NCBI RefSeq assembly: GCF_008710135.1
Contig: NZ_VYKK01000020.1
Location: forward strand, 53,989-117,988
Direction of reading: 5' to 3'
DNA from: Paenibacillus spiritus
GTDB taxonomy: Bacteria > Bacillota > Bacilli > Paenibacillales > Paenibacillaceae
DNA length: 64,000 bases
The translations under genes were made by a program, and so were the position numbers. Under the pieces are notes generated by a model. That model was not told the DNA's origin. It made no database searches and worked only from the letters and a program-made list of their open reading frames with translations. Positions 25,546-34,521 of the stretch are shown here, piece after piece; within the stretch, counting starts at the first letter, position 1; every line of letters starts with the position of its first letter.

Positions 25546-25661
25546 CAGGGGAACGGTCAGGAGCAAGTTTCTGGACGGCGCTTGATTGAATTTCTCCTCC
25601 TCGGGTAAAACACCTATGTTGAGTCTGTCATTATTCCATATACCGAAGAGGAGGAAACAAC

Positions 25662-26522
25662 ATGTTCTTTCACGTCAAGGAGCTTCAATACCGCGCCAAA
25701 CCAGCGAAACCGGATCCGGTCTATGCCCGCAAGCTGCAAGAAGTCTTGGGCGGCCAATTCGGTGAAATGTCAGTCATGATGCAATATTTGTTCCAGGGCT
25801 TCAACTGTCGGGCAGAGAAGAAATACCGCGATATGCTGCTCGATATCGGCACGGAGGAGATCGGCCATGTCGAAATGCTGTGCACGATGATCTCGCAGCT
25901 TCTGGACGGCGCTCCGGCCGATCAGGTCGATGAAGCGGCAAAGGACCCGTTGCTCGCAGCCGTCATGGGCGGCATGAACCCGCAGCATGCGATTGTATCG
26001 GGTCTCGGCGCTGCACCGACGGACAGCAACGGCTATCCGTGGAACAGTAAATATATTATTTCCAGCGGCCATCTGCTGGCGGACTTCCGTGCCAACCTGA
26101 ACGCAGAGTCGCAGGGCCTGCTCCAAGTGGTCCGGCTGTACGAGCAGACCACGGACCCGGGCATTCGCGATATGCTCTCGTTCATGATCTCCCGCGATAT
26201 CATGCACCAGAATCAATGGATGGCGGCTATTGCCGAGATTGAGCAGATGGACGGCGTAATCGTACCGGCGTCGTTCCCGCGCGAACGGACGGTGGAACCG
26301 GCGACCCGCCAGTTCCTGAACTTCTCCGAGGGCGAAGAGAGCGCCGAAGGTGCCTGGGCGAGCGGCCCGCTGCCGGACGGCACCGGCAACTTCGAGTATG
26401 TGGCGAAGCCGCAGCCGATGGGCGAAGCGCCGGTTTTAAGCGTACCGGCCGATCACCAGCACTCGGTGCCGGGTACCGGACCTTACGTAGTGAATCCGGG
26501 AGTCGAACCGCTCGGTGAGTAA
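25662..26522 (+). CDS. Manganese catalase (CotJC/YdbD type)
   Basis: A 286-residue di-manganese catalase that splits hydrogen peroxide. Four-helix-bundle metal ligands are recognisable: a Glu in GGQFGEMSVMMQYL, the E-x-x-H of GTEEIGHVEML, and the E-x(n)-H pair ending in RDIMHQNQW. The family blocks YIISSGHLLADFRANLNAESQG and ASFPRERTVEPATRQF are intact. ATG at 25662 follows GAGGAGGAAACAAC, and a palindromic terminator lies 44 bp downstream, so it is monocistronic. It is longer at the C-terminus than spore-coat CotJC (about 190 residues), matching the YdbD-like stress catalases. Confidence 0.93.
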   Translation: MFFHVKELQYRAKPAKPDPVYARKLQEVLGGQFGEMSVMMQYLFQGFNCRAEKKYRDMLLDIGTEEIGHVEMLCTMISQLLDGAPADQVDEAAKDPLLAAVMGGMNPQHAIVSGLGAAPTDSNGYPWNSKYIISSGHLLADFRANLNAESQGLLQVVRLYEQTTDPGIRDMLSFMISRDIMHQNQWMAAIAEIEQMDGVIVPASFPRERTVEPATRQFLNFSEGEESAEGAWASGPLPDGTGNFEYVAKPQPMGEAPVLSVPADHQHSVPGTGPYVVNPGVEPLGE

Positions 26523-26565
26523 TCGCGGCTGCCCTTGGGCAGAAGCGGGCTGCTGCCCGAAACCG

Positions 26566-26599
26566 AATACCCCTCCGCCAGCAGGCGGAGGGGTATTTT
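26566..26599 (+). terminator. Terminator after Mn catalase
   Basis: A perfect 14-bp stem (26566-26579 with 26584-26597) with an AGCA loop and a T tract. Confidence 0.92.
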
Positions 26600-26684
26600 G
26601 CATTCTTGGAACGGTAAGCCATGAGGAAGGGTTCGCCGGAAGCGGTTAACCTTCATCCGCGGTGCCGATTCAGAAGCCCGGTTC

Positions 26685-27161
26685 CTATCTCAGCAGCAGA
26701 TCCAGCAGCGGCAGGAACAGGGCGAAGACGGGAAGAAAGAACGGAACCCGCTCTCCGGCCCGCCGGCCGAGCTGAAGAGTGAGCAGAACCGCGATGCCCG
26801 CGAGTGCGCTTCCGCTGAAGTTCGCCCCTTGGTCGGAGGCGAGCCAGACGCCGGCCAGAATTCCGGCGGCCGCATGGACGGCTGCCTCCGTTCCCGGCGT
26901 CCGGTCGCGGCGGGGGAGTAGCGCAAGCAGCGCGTCCGCCGCAATGGAGAAGGGAAGCGCATACGCATAGACGCCGCGGGCCGGATCAGCAAGCCAGCCG
27001 GGATCGGGGACCGTTCCCCAGAGGGGTAGGGTCAGCAGGCTGAGAACAAGAAAGGCGAATCCCGCTCCGGCCAGCTTGGACAGAGCGTACATACCGGCGT
27101 TGAGGCGGATATAGGCCGGAGAATCGGGGTCCGGCCTGTGGCGGGGATCATTCGGATTCAT
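26685..27161 (-). CDS. Hypothetical four-helix membrane protein
   Basis: A 158-residue protein with a short hydrophilic start (MNPNDPRHRPDPDSP) and about four helices, such as FAFLVLSLLTLPLW, AVHAAAGILAGVWLAS, ALAGIAVLLTLQLG and FFLPVFALFLPLLDLLL. ATG at 27161 follows AAAGGAGCCG on the minus strand. No family is recognised. It is 51 bp downstream-facing from the SDR gene's start side and shares its strand, so the order SDR then this gene is not operonic; they are transcribed in the same direction with SDR upstream. Confidence 0.62.
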   Translation of the reverse strand: MNPNDPRHRPDPDSPAYIRLNAGMYALSKLAGAGFAFLVLSLLTLPLWGTVPDPGWLADPARGVYAYALPFSIAADALLALLPRRDRTPGTEAAVHAAAGILAGVWLASDQGANFSGSALAGIAVLLTLQLGRRAGERVPFFLPVFALFLPLLDLLLR

Positions 27162-27211
27162 GGGTTGCGGCTCCTTTCGCTTGCCTCGGCGGGCACCAGG
27201 TCGGCTGCCCG

Positions 27212-28114
27212 TCAGACGGTGACCATCTCGCCGCCGTTCACATGGATACAGCTTCCGGTGACATAACTCGATTCCGGACTTGCGAGGTAGACGTAGGCGT
27301 CCGCCAGCTCAAAGGGCTGGGCGGCCCGCTTCATCGGGGATTCCAGCCCGAACCGGCTGACCTCTTCGGCGCTGAAGCTGGCCGGAATCAGCGGGGTCCA
27401 GACCGGACCCGGGGCGACGCTGTTGACCCGGATGCCCTGATCGACCACCGAGAGGGCGAGCGAGCGGGTGAAGGAGACGATGGCGCCTTTGGTCGAAGAG
27501 TAGTCAATCAGCTGCTTGTTGCCCTGGTAAGCGGTGATGGAGGCGGTATTGATGATGGTCCCCCCGTTTTTGAGACAGGGAAGCGCAGCCTGGGAGAGAT
27601 AGAAGAACGGGAACAGATTGGTGGCAAAGGTCTGAAGAAGCTGTTCCTCGGAAATATCGAGCAGACTGGGCTGCGGATACTGGACGGCGTGGTTGTTCAC
27701 CAGAATATCCAGCTTCCCGAAGGTCCGCAGCGTATGATCGACGGCGGCGAAGCAGTGGCTCTTGGGGCGCAGGTCGCCTTCGATCAGCAGGCAGCGCCGC
27801 CCGAGACTCTGCACGCGGCGTGCGGTCTCGGCGGCATCTTCCCGTTCATCGAGGTAAGCAATGGCGACGTCAGCCCCTTCCTTGGCAAAAGCGATCGCGA
27901 CTGCGCGGCCGATGCCGCTGTCGCCGCCGGTAATCAGGGCGGTCTTGTCCTTCAGCCGCCCGCAGCCGCACCACTGCGGGTCCTCGCTGATCGGTCTGGG
28001 GTTCATCAGGCTCTCCAGACCGGGCTGCCGGGGCTGATGCTGGGGCGGGAAGGGAATGGGCTGCTCTTGGCAGACGGTCTCATAACCGTAATACGGGTAG
28101 ACAGGGATAGACAA
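27212..28114 (-). CDS. Short-chain dehydrogenase/reductase (general stress SDR)
   Basis: A 300-residue SDR with a roughly 55-residue N-terminal extension typical of the Bacillus YhdF/YhxD-type oxidoreductases. The cofactor motif is ITGGDSGIGRA at about 61-71, with NNHA as the NNAG equivalent, the catalytic Ser-Tyr-Lys set (NTASIT..YSSTKGA) and GIRVNSVAPGPVWTPL. The family is commonly stress- or spore-associated; the substrate is unknown. The start is TTG at 28114 after AAGGAGG. Its 3' end lies 50 bp before the membrane gene, so the two may share a transcript. Confidence 0.88.
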   Translation of the reverse strand: MSIPVYPYYGYETVCQEQPIPFPPQHQPRQPGLESLMNPRPISEDPQWCGCGRLKDKTALITGGDSGIGRAVAIAFAKEGADVAIAYLDEREDAAETARRVQSLGRRCLLIEGDLRPKSHCFAAVDHTLRTFGKLDILVNNHAVQYPQPSLLDISEEQLLQTFATNLFPFFYLSQAALPCLKNGGTIINTASITAYQGNKQLIDYSSTKGAIVSFTRSLALSVVDQGIRVNSVAPGPVWTPLIPASFSAEEVSRFGLESPMKRAAQPFELADAYVYLASPESSYVTGSCIHVNGGEMVTV

Positions 28115-28250
28115 AGGTGCAACCTCCTTGGGTTCATCGCTCGGGTTCTCTGATATATGCCTATGCGCCCGCCCAGAAAAAGGTGCCTGCCGATGCCTGC
28201 GGGACTGCTATACTGGAGAGGATTGACCGGCAGGAAGCGGGGGTGTAGAT

Positions 28251-28850
28251 ATGGATACAACGGATGGCAGACAGGGCGGGAAGGACCGGTCGGAGCTGGA
28301 GCGCTGGAAGGAGCCGTGGTGGCTGCCGGGAGCTTCGGCGCAGCAGCGCAGCGCCTGGAATGCCCTCGAAGATTGCGGATTATGGGGGGTTCTGGACCAA
28401 TGGGACCCGCTTCTGGCAGGAACGGTCCCGATTGGCCTTCAGCTTCCGGGTAGCGACCTGGATATTCTGTGCGAAGTGCCTGAAAGGGAAATGGCGGAGC
28501 TTAGGGAAGTGTTGACCCGGCGGTTCGGCGGCTTGCCGGGATTCGGCGTATCCGTCCGCAGAGTGCGCGGCATTCCCCGGCTTGTGGCGAGGTTCGATGC
28601 CGGGGGCTGGCCGGTTGAGGTGTTCGGGCAGCCGGTGCCGGTCCGCTGGCAGAACGGGTTCCGCCACATGGCGGCGGAGCAGCGGATTCTGGAGCTGCGG
28701 GGAGAGGCTTTTCGCGAAGAAGTGATGAAGCTAAGACGAGACGGGTACAAGACGGAGCAGGCGTTCGCCCGGCTGCTGGGGCTGGCGGGCGATCCGTATG
28801 AGGCGATGCTGGAGCTGGCCGGCCGGGAGCTGCCCGGTTCCGGCAAATAA
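28251..28850 (+). CDS. DUF4269 nucleotidyltransferase-like protein
   Basis: A 199-residue protein. The segment GTVPIGLQLPGSDLDILCEV carries the G-S-D-L-D-I motif of nucleotidyltransferase-superfamily active sites, and QNGFRHMAAEQRIL, then KTEQAFARLLGL, are DUF4269 marks. The catalytic activity has not been established for the family. ATG at 28251 follows GGGGGTGTAG. It ends 97 bp before the AAA+ operon, and a -10-like TACAAT lies between, so it is probably a separate unit. A role in tRNA or small-molecule transfer is possible but unsupported. Confidence 0.82.
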   Translation: MDTTDGRQGGKDRSELERWKEPWWLPGASAQQRSAWNALEDCGLWGVLDQWDPLLAGTVPIGLQLPGSDLDILCEVPEREMAELREVLTRRFGGLPGFGVSVRRVRGIPRLVARFDAGGWPVEVFGQPVPVRWQNGFRHMAAEQRILELRGEAFREEVMKLRRDGYKTEQAFARLLGLAGDPYEAMLELAGRELPGSGK

Positions 28851-28947
28851 TTGTCTCCGGAGATATTCATTCCCCCGCAGGTGGAGTGCCGATGGTACAA
28901 TATAGGGAAATACAGGATTGTCGAAATGCAGGAGGGGTTGTCGAGAA

Positions 28948-31900
28948 ATGGGACGTACCAGGCAAATGATCGGCTCCGCGCTGAAATTTCTGCTGCCGGA
29001 GGTTCAATTGGTCCAGACCGTCCGGGAGCACGGCTGGGTAGCCCGGAGAGAGCCGGCCGCTGGCAGGGAGCCGGAGGAGCGGAACGAAGCGCCGGAACAG
29101 GCGGCCGGGCGGAGGCAGGGACAGGAGCGAATGCGGGCTGCCGGAGCGGGTGCCGGACAGACCGCGGCCCAGACCGCGCCCCAGGGAGCACCGCAGCCGG
29201 TCCGGGCCGACGGCCGGACCTTCGGTCAGGCCGGATTCCCGGCGTCCGCAGCGCCCGTTCCCGAGCCGGGGAAGACCGGTCAGGAGGACTGGTCCGTGGA
29301 GGACCTGGACCGTCTGTTCCAGGAGGCCGAGGCGGCGGTGAACCGGCGGGTTGTCGGCCAGCGGCCGTTCGTGGCCGATCTGGTCGCCGCCTACAGGCAG
29401 GGATATATGAACGAATCGCCCGATCAGCCCCGCAGCGTCATTCTGGTAGCGGGCCCGCCGGGAACCGGCAAGCGGACGGCGCTGAATGAGCTGCTCCGCA
29501 GTCTGCACGTACATAAAAGGGTTCCCGCCGCCGAAGCGGCGGAGCTGGACTTGAGTCATTACACAGAGCAGGATCTCTCCGGGAACTTTATCGAAGATCT
29601 GGCAGCCGCCTTCCGCCAGGGGGAAGGCACCGTGCTGTTCGGAGGCCTCCGGCAGGCCGACTCCGCCGTGGTTGCCCAAGCGGCCCGGCTGGCGGCTGAA
29701 GGCCGGCTTCGCACCCGGGAAGGCATACGGATCAGCGCAGCAGGCTCGTTCATTGTCTTCTATCTGGATGATCCCGGAGCGGAACGGGGCGAACGGGGGC
29801 GGATTCCGGCGGGACTGTCGGGCCGTCTGCCTTCGGCCGTGCTTCAATCCGTGCGCGCCGCCGCTGTATCCGAGCCGCATGATCCCGCCTCCATGCAGGA
29901 GATTTCGCGTGCTCTGCTGGAACAAGCGGCGGAGAAGCTGTCGCGGAATACGGATACTGCCGTTGAAGTGGACGGCTCGGTTCCGGCCCGGCTGGCCCGG
30001 CTGGCGGCCGAAGACCGAACCTTCGGAGAAGCGGTGCAGGAGTGGATTGACCGGGTATGGTTCCCGGCGCTGTCGGAGCTGCGGGCCCGCGGGGAGATTC
30101 GGCGCGGCGACCGGGTACGGCTCGTCTTCAGCGGGGAGGAGTTCCGGGTGGAAGCGCCTTCCGGCTCCTATCCGGTCCGGCCGGTATCGCTCGCGCCTGA
30201 TGAGACGCTGGAGGAGGCGATTGCCGAACTGAACGGACTCATCGGCCTGGAGCCGGTCAAGACCTGTATCCGGGAACTGATGGATACGGCCGCCCTGAAC
30301 CGGAGAAGGGCAGCGGAGGGGGCGGGCGCGGTTCCGATGGCGCTTCATATGGTATTCACCGGCAATCCCGGCACCGGCAAGACGACCGTCGCCCGGCTGG
30401 TCGGCCGCATCCTGAAGGCGATGGGACTGCTCGAGCGCGGGCAGCTGGTAGAGGCGGCCCGGCAGGATCTGGTCGGCTCCTATGTCGGGTCCACCGCTCC
30501 GAAGACCATGGCGAAGGTAGAAGAGGCGACAGGCGGCGTGCTGTTCATCGACGAAGCCTATACGCTGGCGCGGCATGACCATGACACCTTCGGACTTGAA
30601 GCAATCGACACGCTGGTTAAGGCGATGGAAGACCGCCGGGACCGGCTGGTCGTTATTATTGCCGGGTACACGCAGGAGACGGAAGGCTTCTTGGAATCGA
30701 ATCCGGGCCTGCGCTCCCGATTCCCCTTCATGGTGGAATTCCCGGATTATGCGCCCGGCGATCTGCTTCGGATTCTGGAGGGCATGGCGGCCGCCAACGG
30801 ATTGCGGCTGGACGACCAGGCCCGCGAAGGTCTGGCGGAGCAGTTGGAACGGGCGCAGATTCCCGGGCGGAAGGACGGCGGCAACGGCCGGCTGGCGCGC
30901 AATCTGCTGGAAGAGGCGGTTCGCCGGCAGGCGGTCCGTCTCCGCGAGGCGGGGGATGCGGCGCCGGAGGAGCTGGGGCTGTTGACGGCCGCAGACTTCG
31001 GGCTGGGCGAACAGCCGGTCTTCGATCTCGATCAGGAGATGAACGGGATTGTCGGCCTGGCGCCGGTGAAATCCTTCATCCGCGCGCTGGAGCAGCAGGT
31101 GCTTGCCGACCGCAGACGCAGGGATGCGGGCATTGAAGTGCGGAGCGAGCAGACGCTCAATATGATTTTTACCGGCAACCCGGGAACGGGCAAGACGACG
31201 ATAGCAAGACTCACCGCAGGCATGCTGCGTTCTCTGGGCGTATTGAAGAAAGGGCATCTGGTGGAAGTCGGCCGGTCCGATCTGGTCGCCGAGTACGTGG
31301 GCCATACCGCCGTTCAGACCAAACGCGTCGTGGAATCGGCGCTCGGCGGCGTGCTGTTCATCGACGAGGCGTACGCGCTGGCCCAGGACGGCGTGCAGGG
31401 CGGCGGCTTCGGCCGGGAAGCGATCGATACGCTGGTGCGCCTCATCGAGCTGCACAAGGACAATCTGGTCGTCATTATGGCCGGCTATACCGAGGATATG
31501 GAACGGTTCGTCAGCCTTAATCCCGGCATGGCTTCCCGGTTCCCGCTGCGCATTGAATTTCCGGATTATACGGCCGGCGAAATGCGGCAGATTGCCGAGA
31601 CGATGGTCCGCCAGCGGGGGTTCCGGCTGGCCCCGGATATGGAAGGACGCCTGGAGGACCTGTTCCGTTCCGGGCCGATATCCGCAAGAAAGGATGCCGG
31701 CAACGGCCGGCTGGTCCGCAATGTGCTGGAAGAGGCAATCCGCAGACAGGCGGGGCGGCTTGCGGAGCAGCCCGAGCTGGAAGGAGAGCGCCTGAACGAG
31801 CTGAATGCGGCCGATTTCGGATGGGAGGGGACTTCCCGGACCGGCGCATCAGAGGGAGACGCGCTCCGCGAGCTGGATGCGGTCGTCGGGCTTGAGCCGG

Positions 31901-32664
31901 TCAAGGCTTTTGTCCGAAGCCTCTCTGCCCAGATTGAAGTTGGCAGACGCCGCCGGGAGCTGGGCCTTCCCCAAGCGGCGGCGCAGACCCTGCATATGGT
32001 ATTCCAAGGCAATCCCGGCACGGGCAAAACGACCATCGCCCGGATTCTGGCCCGGCGCCTTCGCGAGCTGGGCGTGATCCAGGCCGATACGCTGGTCGAG
32101 ACGGACCGGTCGGGTCTGGTCGCCGGCTATGTCGGCCAGACCGCACTCAAGACGCGCGAGGTCATTGAACGGGCGCTCGGCGGCGTTCTGTTCGTGGATG
32201 AAGCTTACGCGCTGGCTGAAGGAGACTCGTTCGGTCAGGAAGCGATTGACACGCTGGTCAAGGCGATGGATGACTACCGGGACAAGCTGATCGTCATTCT
32301 GGCCGGATACGAAGCCGATATGGAACGGTTCATGAACCGGAACGCAGGTCTGCGCTCCCGGTTCCCCAATGTAATAACCTTCCCGGATTACAGCGCGGAG
32401 GAGATGCTGTTGATTGCCCGCGGGCAGCTGGCTGCGCAAGGATATGCGATGACGGCGGAGACCGAACTCCGGCTGCTTGACCGGTTCAACGCTTCCGGGA
32501 GTGAACGCGAGTCCGGCAACGGCCGGCTTGTCCGCAATCTGGCGGAGCAGGCTCTCCGCGCGCACGCGCTGCGGGTCAGCCGGAAGACGGATGCAACGGC
32601 GGAAGAGCTGTCGACGCTGCTGCCGGAAGACATACCCGGTCAGGAGAGGGGGATTTCGGGATGA
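28948..32664 (+). CDS. Giant quadruple-AAA+ protein with three CbbX/SpoVK-type modules
   Basis: A 1238-residue cytosolic ATPase. It opens with a low-complexity linker (about 30-110) and a degenerate ClpB-like AAA+ module with Walker A GPPGTGKR (169-176); its Walker B region reads TVLFGGL without acidic residues. Three CbbX/SpoVK-type modules follow with Walker A at 472-479, 743-750 and 1021-1028 (all GNPGTGKT), Walker B LFIDEA/LFVDEA at 532, 803 and 1091, and conserved GL-x-SRF-type arginine-finger segments. SpoVK and CbbX normally have one module. ATG at 28948 follows GGAGG with a long 12-nt spacer; a TTG 30 bp upstream is less likely. It overlaps the next gene by 4 bp, so its products probably work with those two membrane proteins. 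A remodelling or secretion-type role is inference. Confidence 0.9.
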   Translation: MGRTRQMIGSALKFLLPEVQLVQTVREHGWVARREPAAGREPEERNEAPEQAAGRRQGQERMRAAGAGAGQTAAQTAPQGAPQPVRADGRTFGQAGFPASAAPVPEPGKTGQEDWSVEDLDRLFQEAEAAVNRRVVGQRPFVADLVAAYRQGYMNESPDQPRSVILVAGPPGTGKRTALNELLRSLHVHKRVPAAEAAELDLSHYTEQDLSGNFIEDLAAAFRQGEGTVLFGGLRQADSAVVAQAARLAAEGRLRTREGIRISAAGSFIVFYLDDPGAERGERGRIPAGLSGRLPSAVLQSVRAAAVSEPHDPASMQEISRALLEQAAEKLSRNTDTAVEVDGSVPARLARLAAEDRTFGEAVQEWIDRVWFPALSELRARGEIRRGDRVRLVFSGEEFRVEAPSGSYPVRPVSLAPDETLEEAIAELNGLIGLEPVKTCIRELMDTAALNRRRAAEGAGAVPMALHMVFTGNPGTGKTTVARLVGRILKAMGLLERGQLVEAARQDLVGSYVGSTAPKTMAKVEEATGGVLFIDEAYTLARHDHDTFGLEAIDTLVKAMEDRRDRLVVIIAGYTQETEGFLESNPGLRSRFPFMVEFPDYAPGDLLRILEGMAAANGLRLDDQAREGLAEQLERAQIPGRKDGGNGRLARNLLEEAVRRQAVRLREAGDAAPEELGLLTAADFGLGEQPVFDLDQEMNGIVGLAPVKSFIRALEQQVLADRRRRDAGIEVRSEQTLNMIFTGNPGTGKTTIARLTAGMLRSLGVLKKGHLVEVGRSDLVAEYVGHTAVQTKRVVESALGGVLFIDEAYALAQDGVQGGGFGREAIDTLVRLIELHKDNLVVIMAGYTEDMERFVSLNPGMASRFPLRIEFPDYTAGEMRQIAETMVRQRGFRLAPDMEGRLEDLFRSGPISARKDAGNGRLVRNVLEEAIRRQAGRLAEQPELEGERLNELNAADFGWEGTSRTGASEGDALRELDAVVGLEPVKAFVRSLSAQIEVGRRRRELGLPQAAAQTLHMVFQGNPGTGKTTIARILARRLRELGVIQADTLVETDRSGLVAGYVGQTALKTREVIERALGGVLFVDEAYALAEGDSFGQEAIDTLVKAMDDYRDKLIVILAGYEADMERFMNRNAGLRSRFPNVITFPDYSAEEMLLIARGQLAAQGYAMTAETELRLLDRFNASGSERESGNGRLVRNLAEQALRAHALRVSRKTDATAEELSTLLPEDIPGQERGISG

Positions 32665-33119
32665 AATGGGTGCTGAAATGGCTCTTTGCCATCCTCTACC
32701 ATCCCATAATGTGGGTGTTGATGCTGATTGCATTTATTATGCCATTCATGATCTACGGCGATGTGAAGCGGATCTGGAACTACGAGGTGCCTACAGACAA
32801 TTTCAATGCCGTCCTTCTGGCATTCATCGGACTCTGGCTGTTCCTGGCCCTGCGGAATCCGTTCCTCGGGCGGCTGTACCGGCGCATTCCGGTTCTGCTC
32901 CCGGCCATGCAGATGGCGTTCTATACCAGCGTCGGGCTTAGCCTGGCGATTGCGCTGCTGAACGGCTGGGCCGACGACGGCTCGTATTCCAAGAGCCTGG
33001 CGGCCGGACTCGCCGCCGGGGCATTCGTCGCCGTGCGTCTGCTCATGTCGCTGCTGTTCTGGAAGAATCCGGTGATGCCGCAGGCGGCATCCGGCAGAGG
33101 AGGAGAAGGCCGTGACTGA
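32661..33119 (+). CDS. Membrane protein coupled to the AAA+ gene
   Basis: A 152-residue protein with four predicted helices (WLFAILYHPIMWVLMLIAF, AVLLAFIGLWLFLAL, MAFYTSVGLSLAIAL, LAAGLAAGAFVAVRLL) and a Gly/Arg-rich tail. Its ATG overlaps the AAA+ stop as ATGA, and its own stop is overlapped by the next start, which is strong evidence of translational coupling. I do not recognise a family. The most direct reading is a membrane partner or docking site of the AAA+ protein. Confidence 0.78.
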   Translation: MKWVLKWLFAILYHPIMWVLMLIAFIMPFMIYGDVKRIWNYEVPTDNFNAVLLAFIGLWLFLALRNPFLGRLYRRIPVLLPAMQMAFYTSVGLSLAIALLNGWADDGSYSKSLAAGLAAGAFVAVRLLMSLLFWKNPVMPQAASGRGGEGRD

Positions 33120-33855
33120 TCGGGAACAAGGCAGAGAACACCCGAACCCGGCGGAGCGCGGAAGGGCTGCAACGTCCGGGGGCAGCGGCGGAAGAACAGG
33201 CGGTCCCCGGAGGGGAGAAGGTCCGGTAAGGGAATCGTTGCAGAGACGGCCGTCCTTTAGAGAATCCTCTGCAAGAGAAACGTTCGACAGAGAATCCTCT
33301 GACAGAGAACCGTCCGACAGAGAACTGTCCGGCAGGGAAGCGGCAGGGGGAAGAGGCAGGAACCGGAAGAAGAACCGCCCTGCGTTCTGGGCCGGCATGA
33401 CCGCTCTTCTGATGCTGGCCGTGTACCTGGTAACGGACGGTTCTACCGCCGGAATGGAAGATGTGCGGTCGAACGGAATCGGCAGAGGGCTGTCTGCCGG
33501 CGTCCAGCTTGCATCGGCCGACAGCTCGGCGGGACTTGCGCCCCGCGATTTTGACCTGAAGATGAAGGCGGGGATCACGTCGGCGCGGGTGCTGGTCTGG
33601 GACTTTGCCGCGGAGGACGGGGATGTCGTGACAATCAAAGTCAACGGAACGGCGGTATCCGAGAATGTCGGCATCTTCCATAAGCCGGTAGCGGTGGACG
33701 TGCCGGTTCCCTGCCGGATCGAGGTTGTCGGCGTCAAGGACGGCGGGGGAGGCATCACCTACGGCATCAAAATACCGGGGGCCGTCTCCGGCAGCGCTTA
33801 TTTCAACGCGGCGCCCGTAGGCTCCGCCAATACGTATACGCTGACAGGCCAATGA
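33112..33855 (+). CDS. Single-pass membrane protein with Arg-Glu-Ser repeat
   Basis: A 247-residue protein. The cytoplasmic N-terminal 90 residues are hydrophilic and include a degenerate five-residue tandem repeat (RESS-, RETFD, RESSD, REPSD, RELSG). One transmembrane helix follows (AFWAGMTALLMLAVYLV), then about 130 external residues: a disordered stretch and a beta-rich domain (ARVLVWDFAAEDGDVVTIKVNG). GTG/ATG coordinates place the start at 33112, overlapping the previous stop by 8 bp. No known family is assigned. Encoded third in the AAA+ operon, it looks like a substrate, receptor or envelope link of the system, but this is inference. Confidence 0.75.
   Translation: MTDREQGREHPNPAERGRAATSGGSGGRTGGPRRGEGPVRESLQRRPSFRESSARETFDRESSDREPSDRELSGREAAGGRGRNRKKNRPAFWAGMTALLMLAVYLVTDGSTAGMEDVRSNGIGRGLSAGVQLASADSSAGLAPRDFDLKMKAGITSARVLVWDFAAEDGDVVTIKVNGTAVSENVGIFHKPVAVDVPVPCRIEVVGVKDGGGGITYGIKIPGAVSGSAYFNAAPVGSANTYTLTGQ
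33241..33345 (+). repeat. 15-bp coding repeat (Arg-Glu-Ser)
   Basis: Degenerate 15-bp units containing ACAGAGAA and similar cores are repeated in frame inside the third AAA+ operon gene. They encode the R-E-[ST]-[SFP]-[ADG] repeat. The unit length is a multiple of three, so copy-number change would preserve the frame. Confidence 0.7.
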
Positions 33856-33888
33856 GGCCGCGCTCAGCCGGGAGGGAGCGACAGAGCG

Positions 33889-34305
33889 ATGAAGATACGG
33901 GAAATGACGGCCGGCGATTATGACGCCGCCTGCGGGCTGTGGAACCGGACGAAGGGAATGGGACTGAGCCGCGCAGATTCGCGGGAGGCAATCGGCCGGT
34001 TCCTGGACCGCAACCCGGGTCTGAGCCTCGTCTGCGAGACGGAGGACGGCATGCTGGCCGGCACGGCGCTGTGCGGGCATGACGGACGCCGGGGATATCT
34101 GTACCATGTGGCGATGGAGGAAGCGTACCGAGGGCAGGGCTGGGGCCGCAGGCTGGCGGAAGGCTGCTTGGAGCGGCTGCGCGGGGAAGGCATCGGCAAA
34201 TGCCATCTGATGGTGGTGGATACAAATGAAGTCGGCCGGGATTTCTGGTCGGGAACGGGCTGGCAGTACCGCGGCAATATTCTGCTGTATTCGCGCGATG
34301 CGTAG
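33889..34305 (+). CDS. GNAT-family N-acetyltransferase
   Basis: A 138-residue single-domain acetyltransferase. The acetyl-CoA-binding motif A reads VAMEEAYRGQGWGRRLAEGCLERL, matching the R/QxxGxG/A pattern, and LMVVDTNEVGRDFWSGTGWQYRG is the usual motif B strand-helix. The N-terminus MKIREMTAGDYDAACGLW is typical for the fold. The acceptor is unknown. ATG at 33889 follows GGGAGGGAGCG. It lies 33 bp after the AAA+ operon's third gene and could be its distal member, although a terminator follows it directly. Confidence 0.85.
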   Translation: MKIREMTAGDYDAACGLWNRTKGMGLSRADSREAIGRFLDRNPGLSLVCETEDGMLAGTALCGHDGRRGYLYHVAMEEAYRGQGWGRRLAEGCLERLRGEGIGKCHLMVVDTNEVGRDFWSGTGWQYRGNILLYSRDA

Positions 34306-34331
34306 CGGCACATAAGGGAAGAATCAAGGAA

Positions 34332-34367
34332 AGGCTCTCTGCCGGGACGGCGGGGAGCCTGTTCTTT
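34332..34367 (+). terminator. Terminator after the GNAT gene
   Basis: AGGCTC/GAGCCT outer stem with an inner GCCG-type hairpin, followed by GTTCTTTT. Confidence 0.75.
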
Positions 34368-34521
34368 TGGCAGGATCATGTCAGATTTGCCTCTGATGGG
34401 TGCATATTACTGCCGAAATTGACCGTGTGGAGTGGACGGGAATACCGTATAATAGGGTAATGACTCTCGCGAGCTTCTTCTTAAGGGAGCTTATCGGGAT
34501 ACGGTACACAGGAGGCAGAGC

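Noticed and set aside
28918..28947. TTG start 30 bp upstream of the AAA+ gene
   Set aside because: It would add a Cys/Arg stretch with no Shine-Dalgarno; ATG 28948 follows GGAGG.
28867..31455. 862-residue minus-strand open frame
   Set aside because: It is antisense to the AAA+ gene with its repeated Walker motifs. No ribosome-binding site or family pattern was seen.
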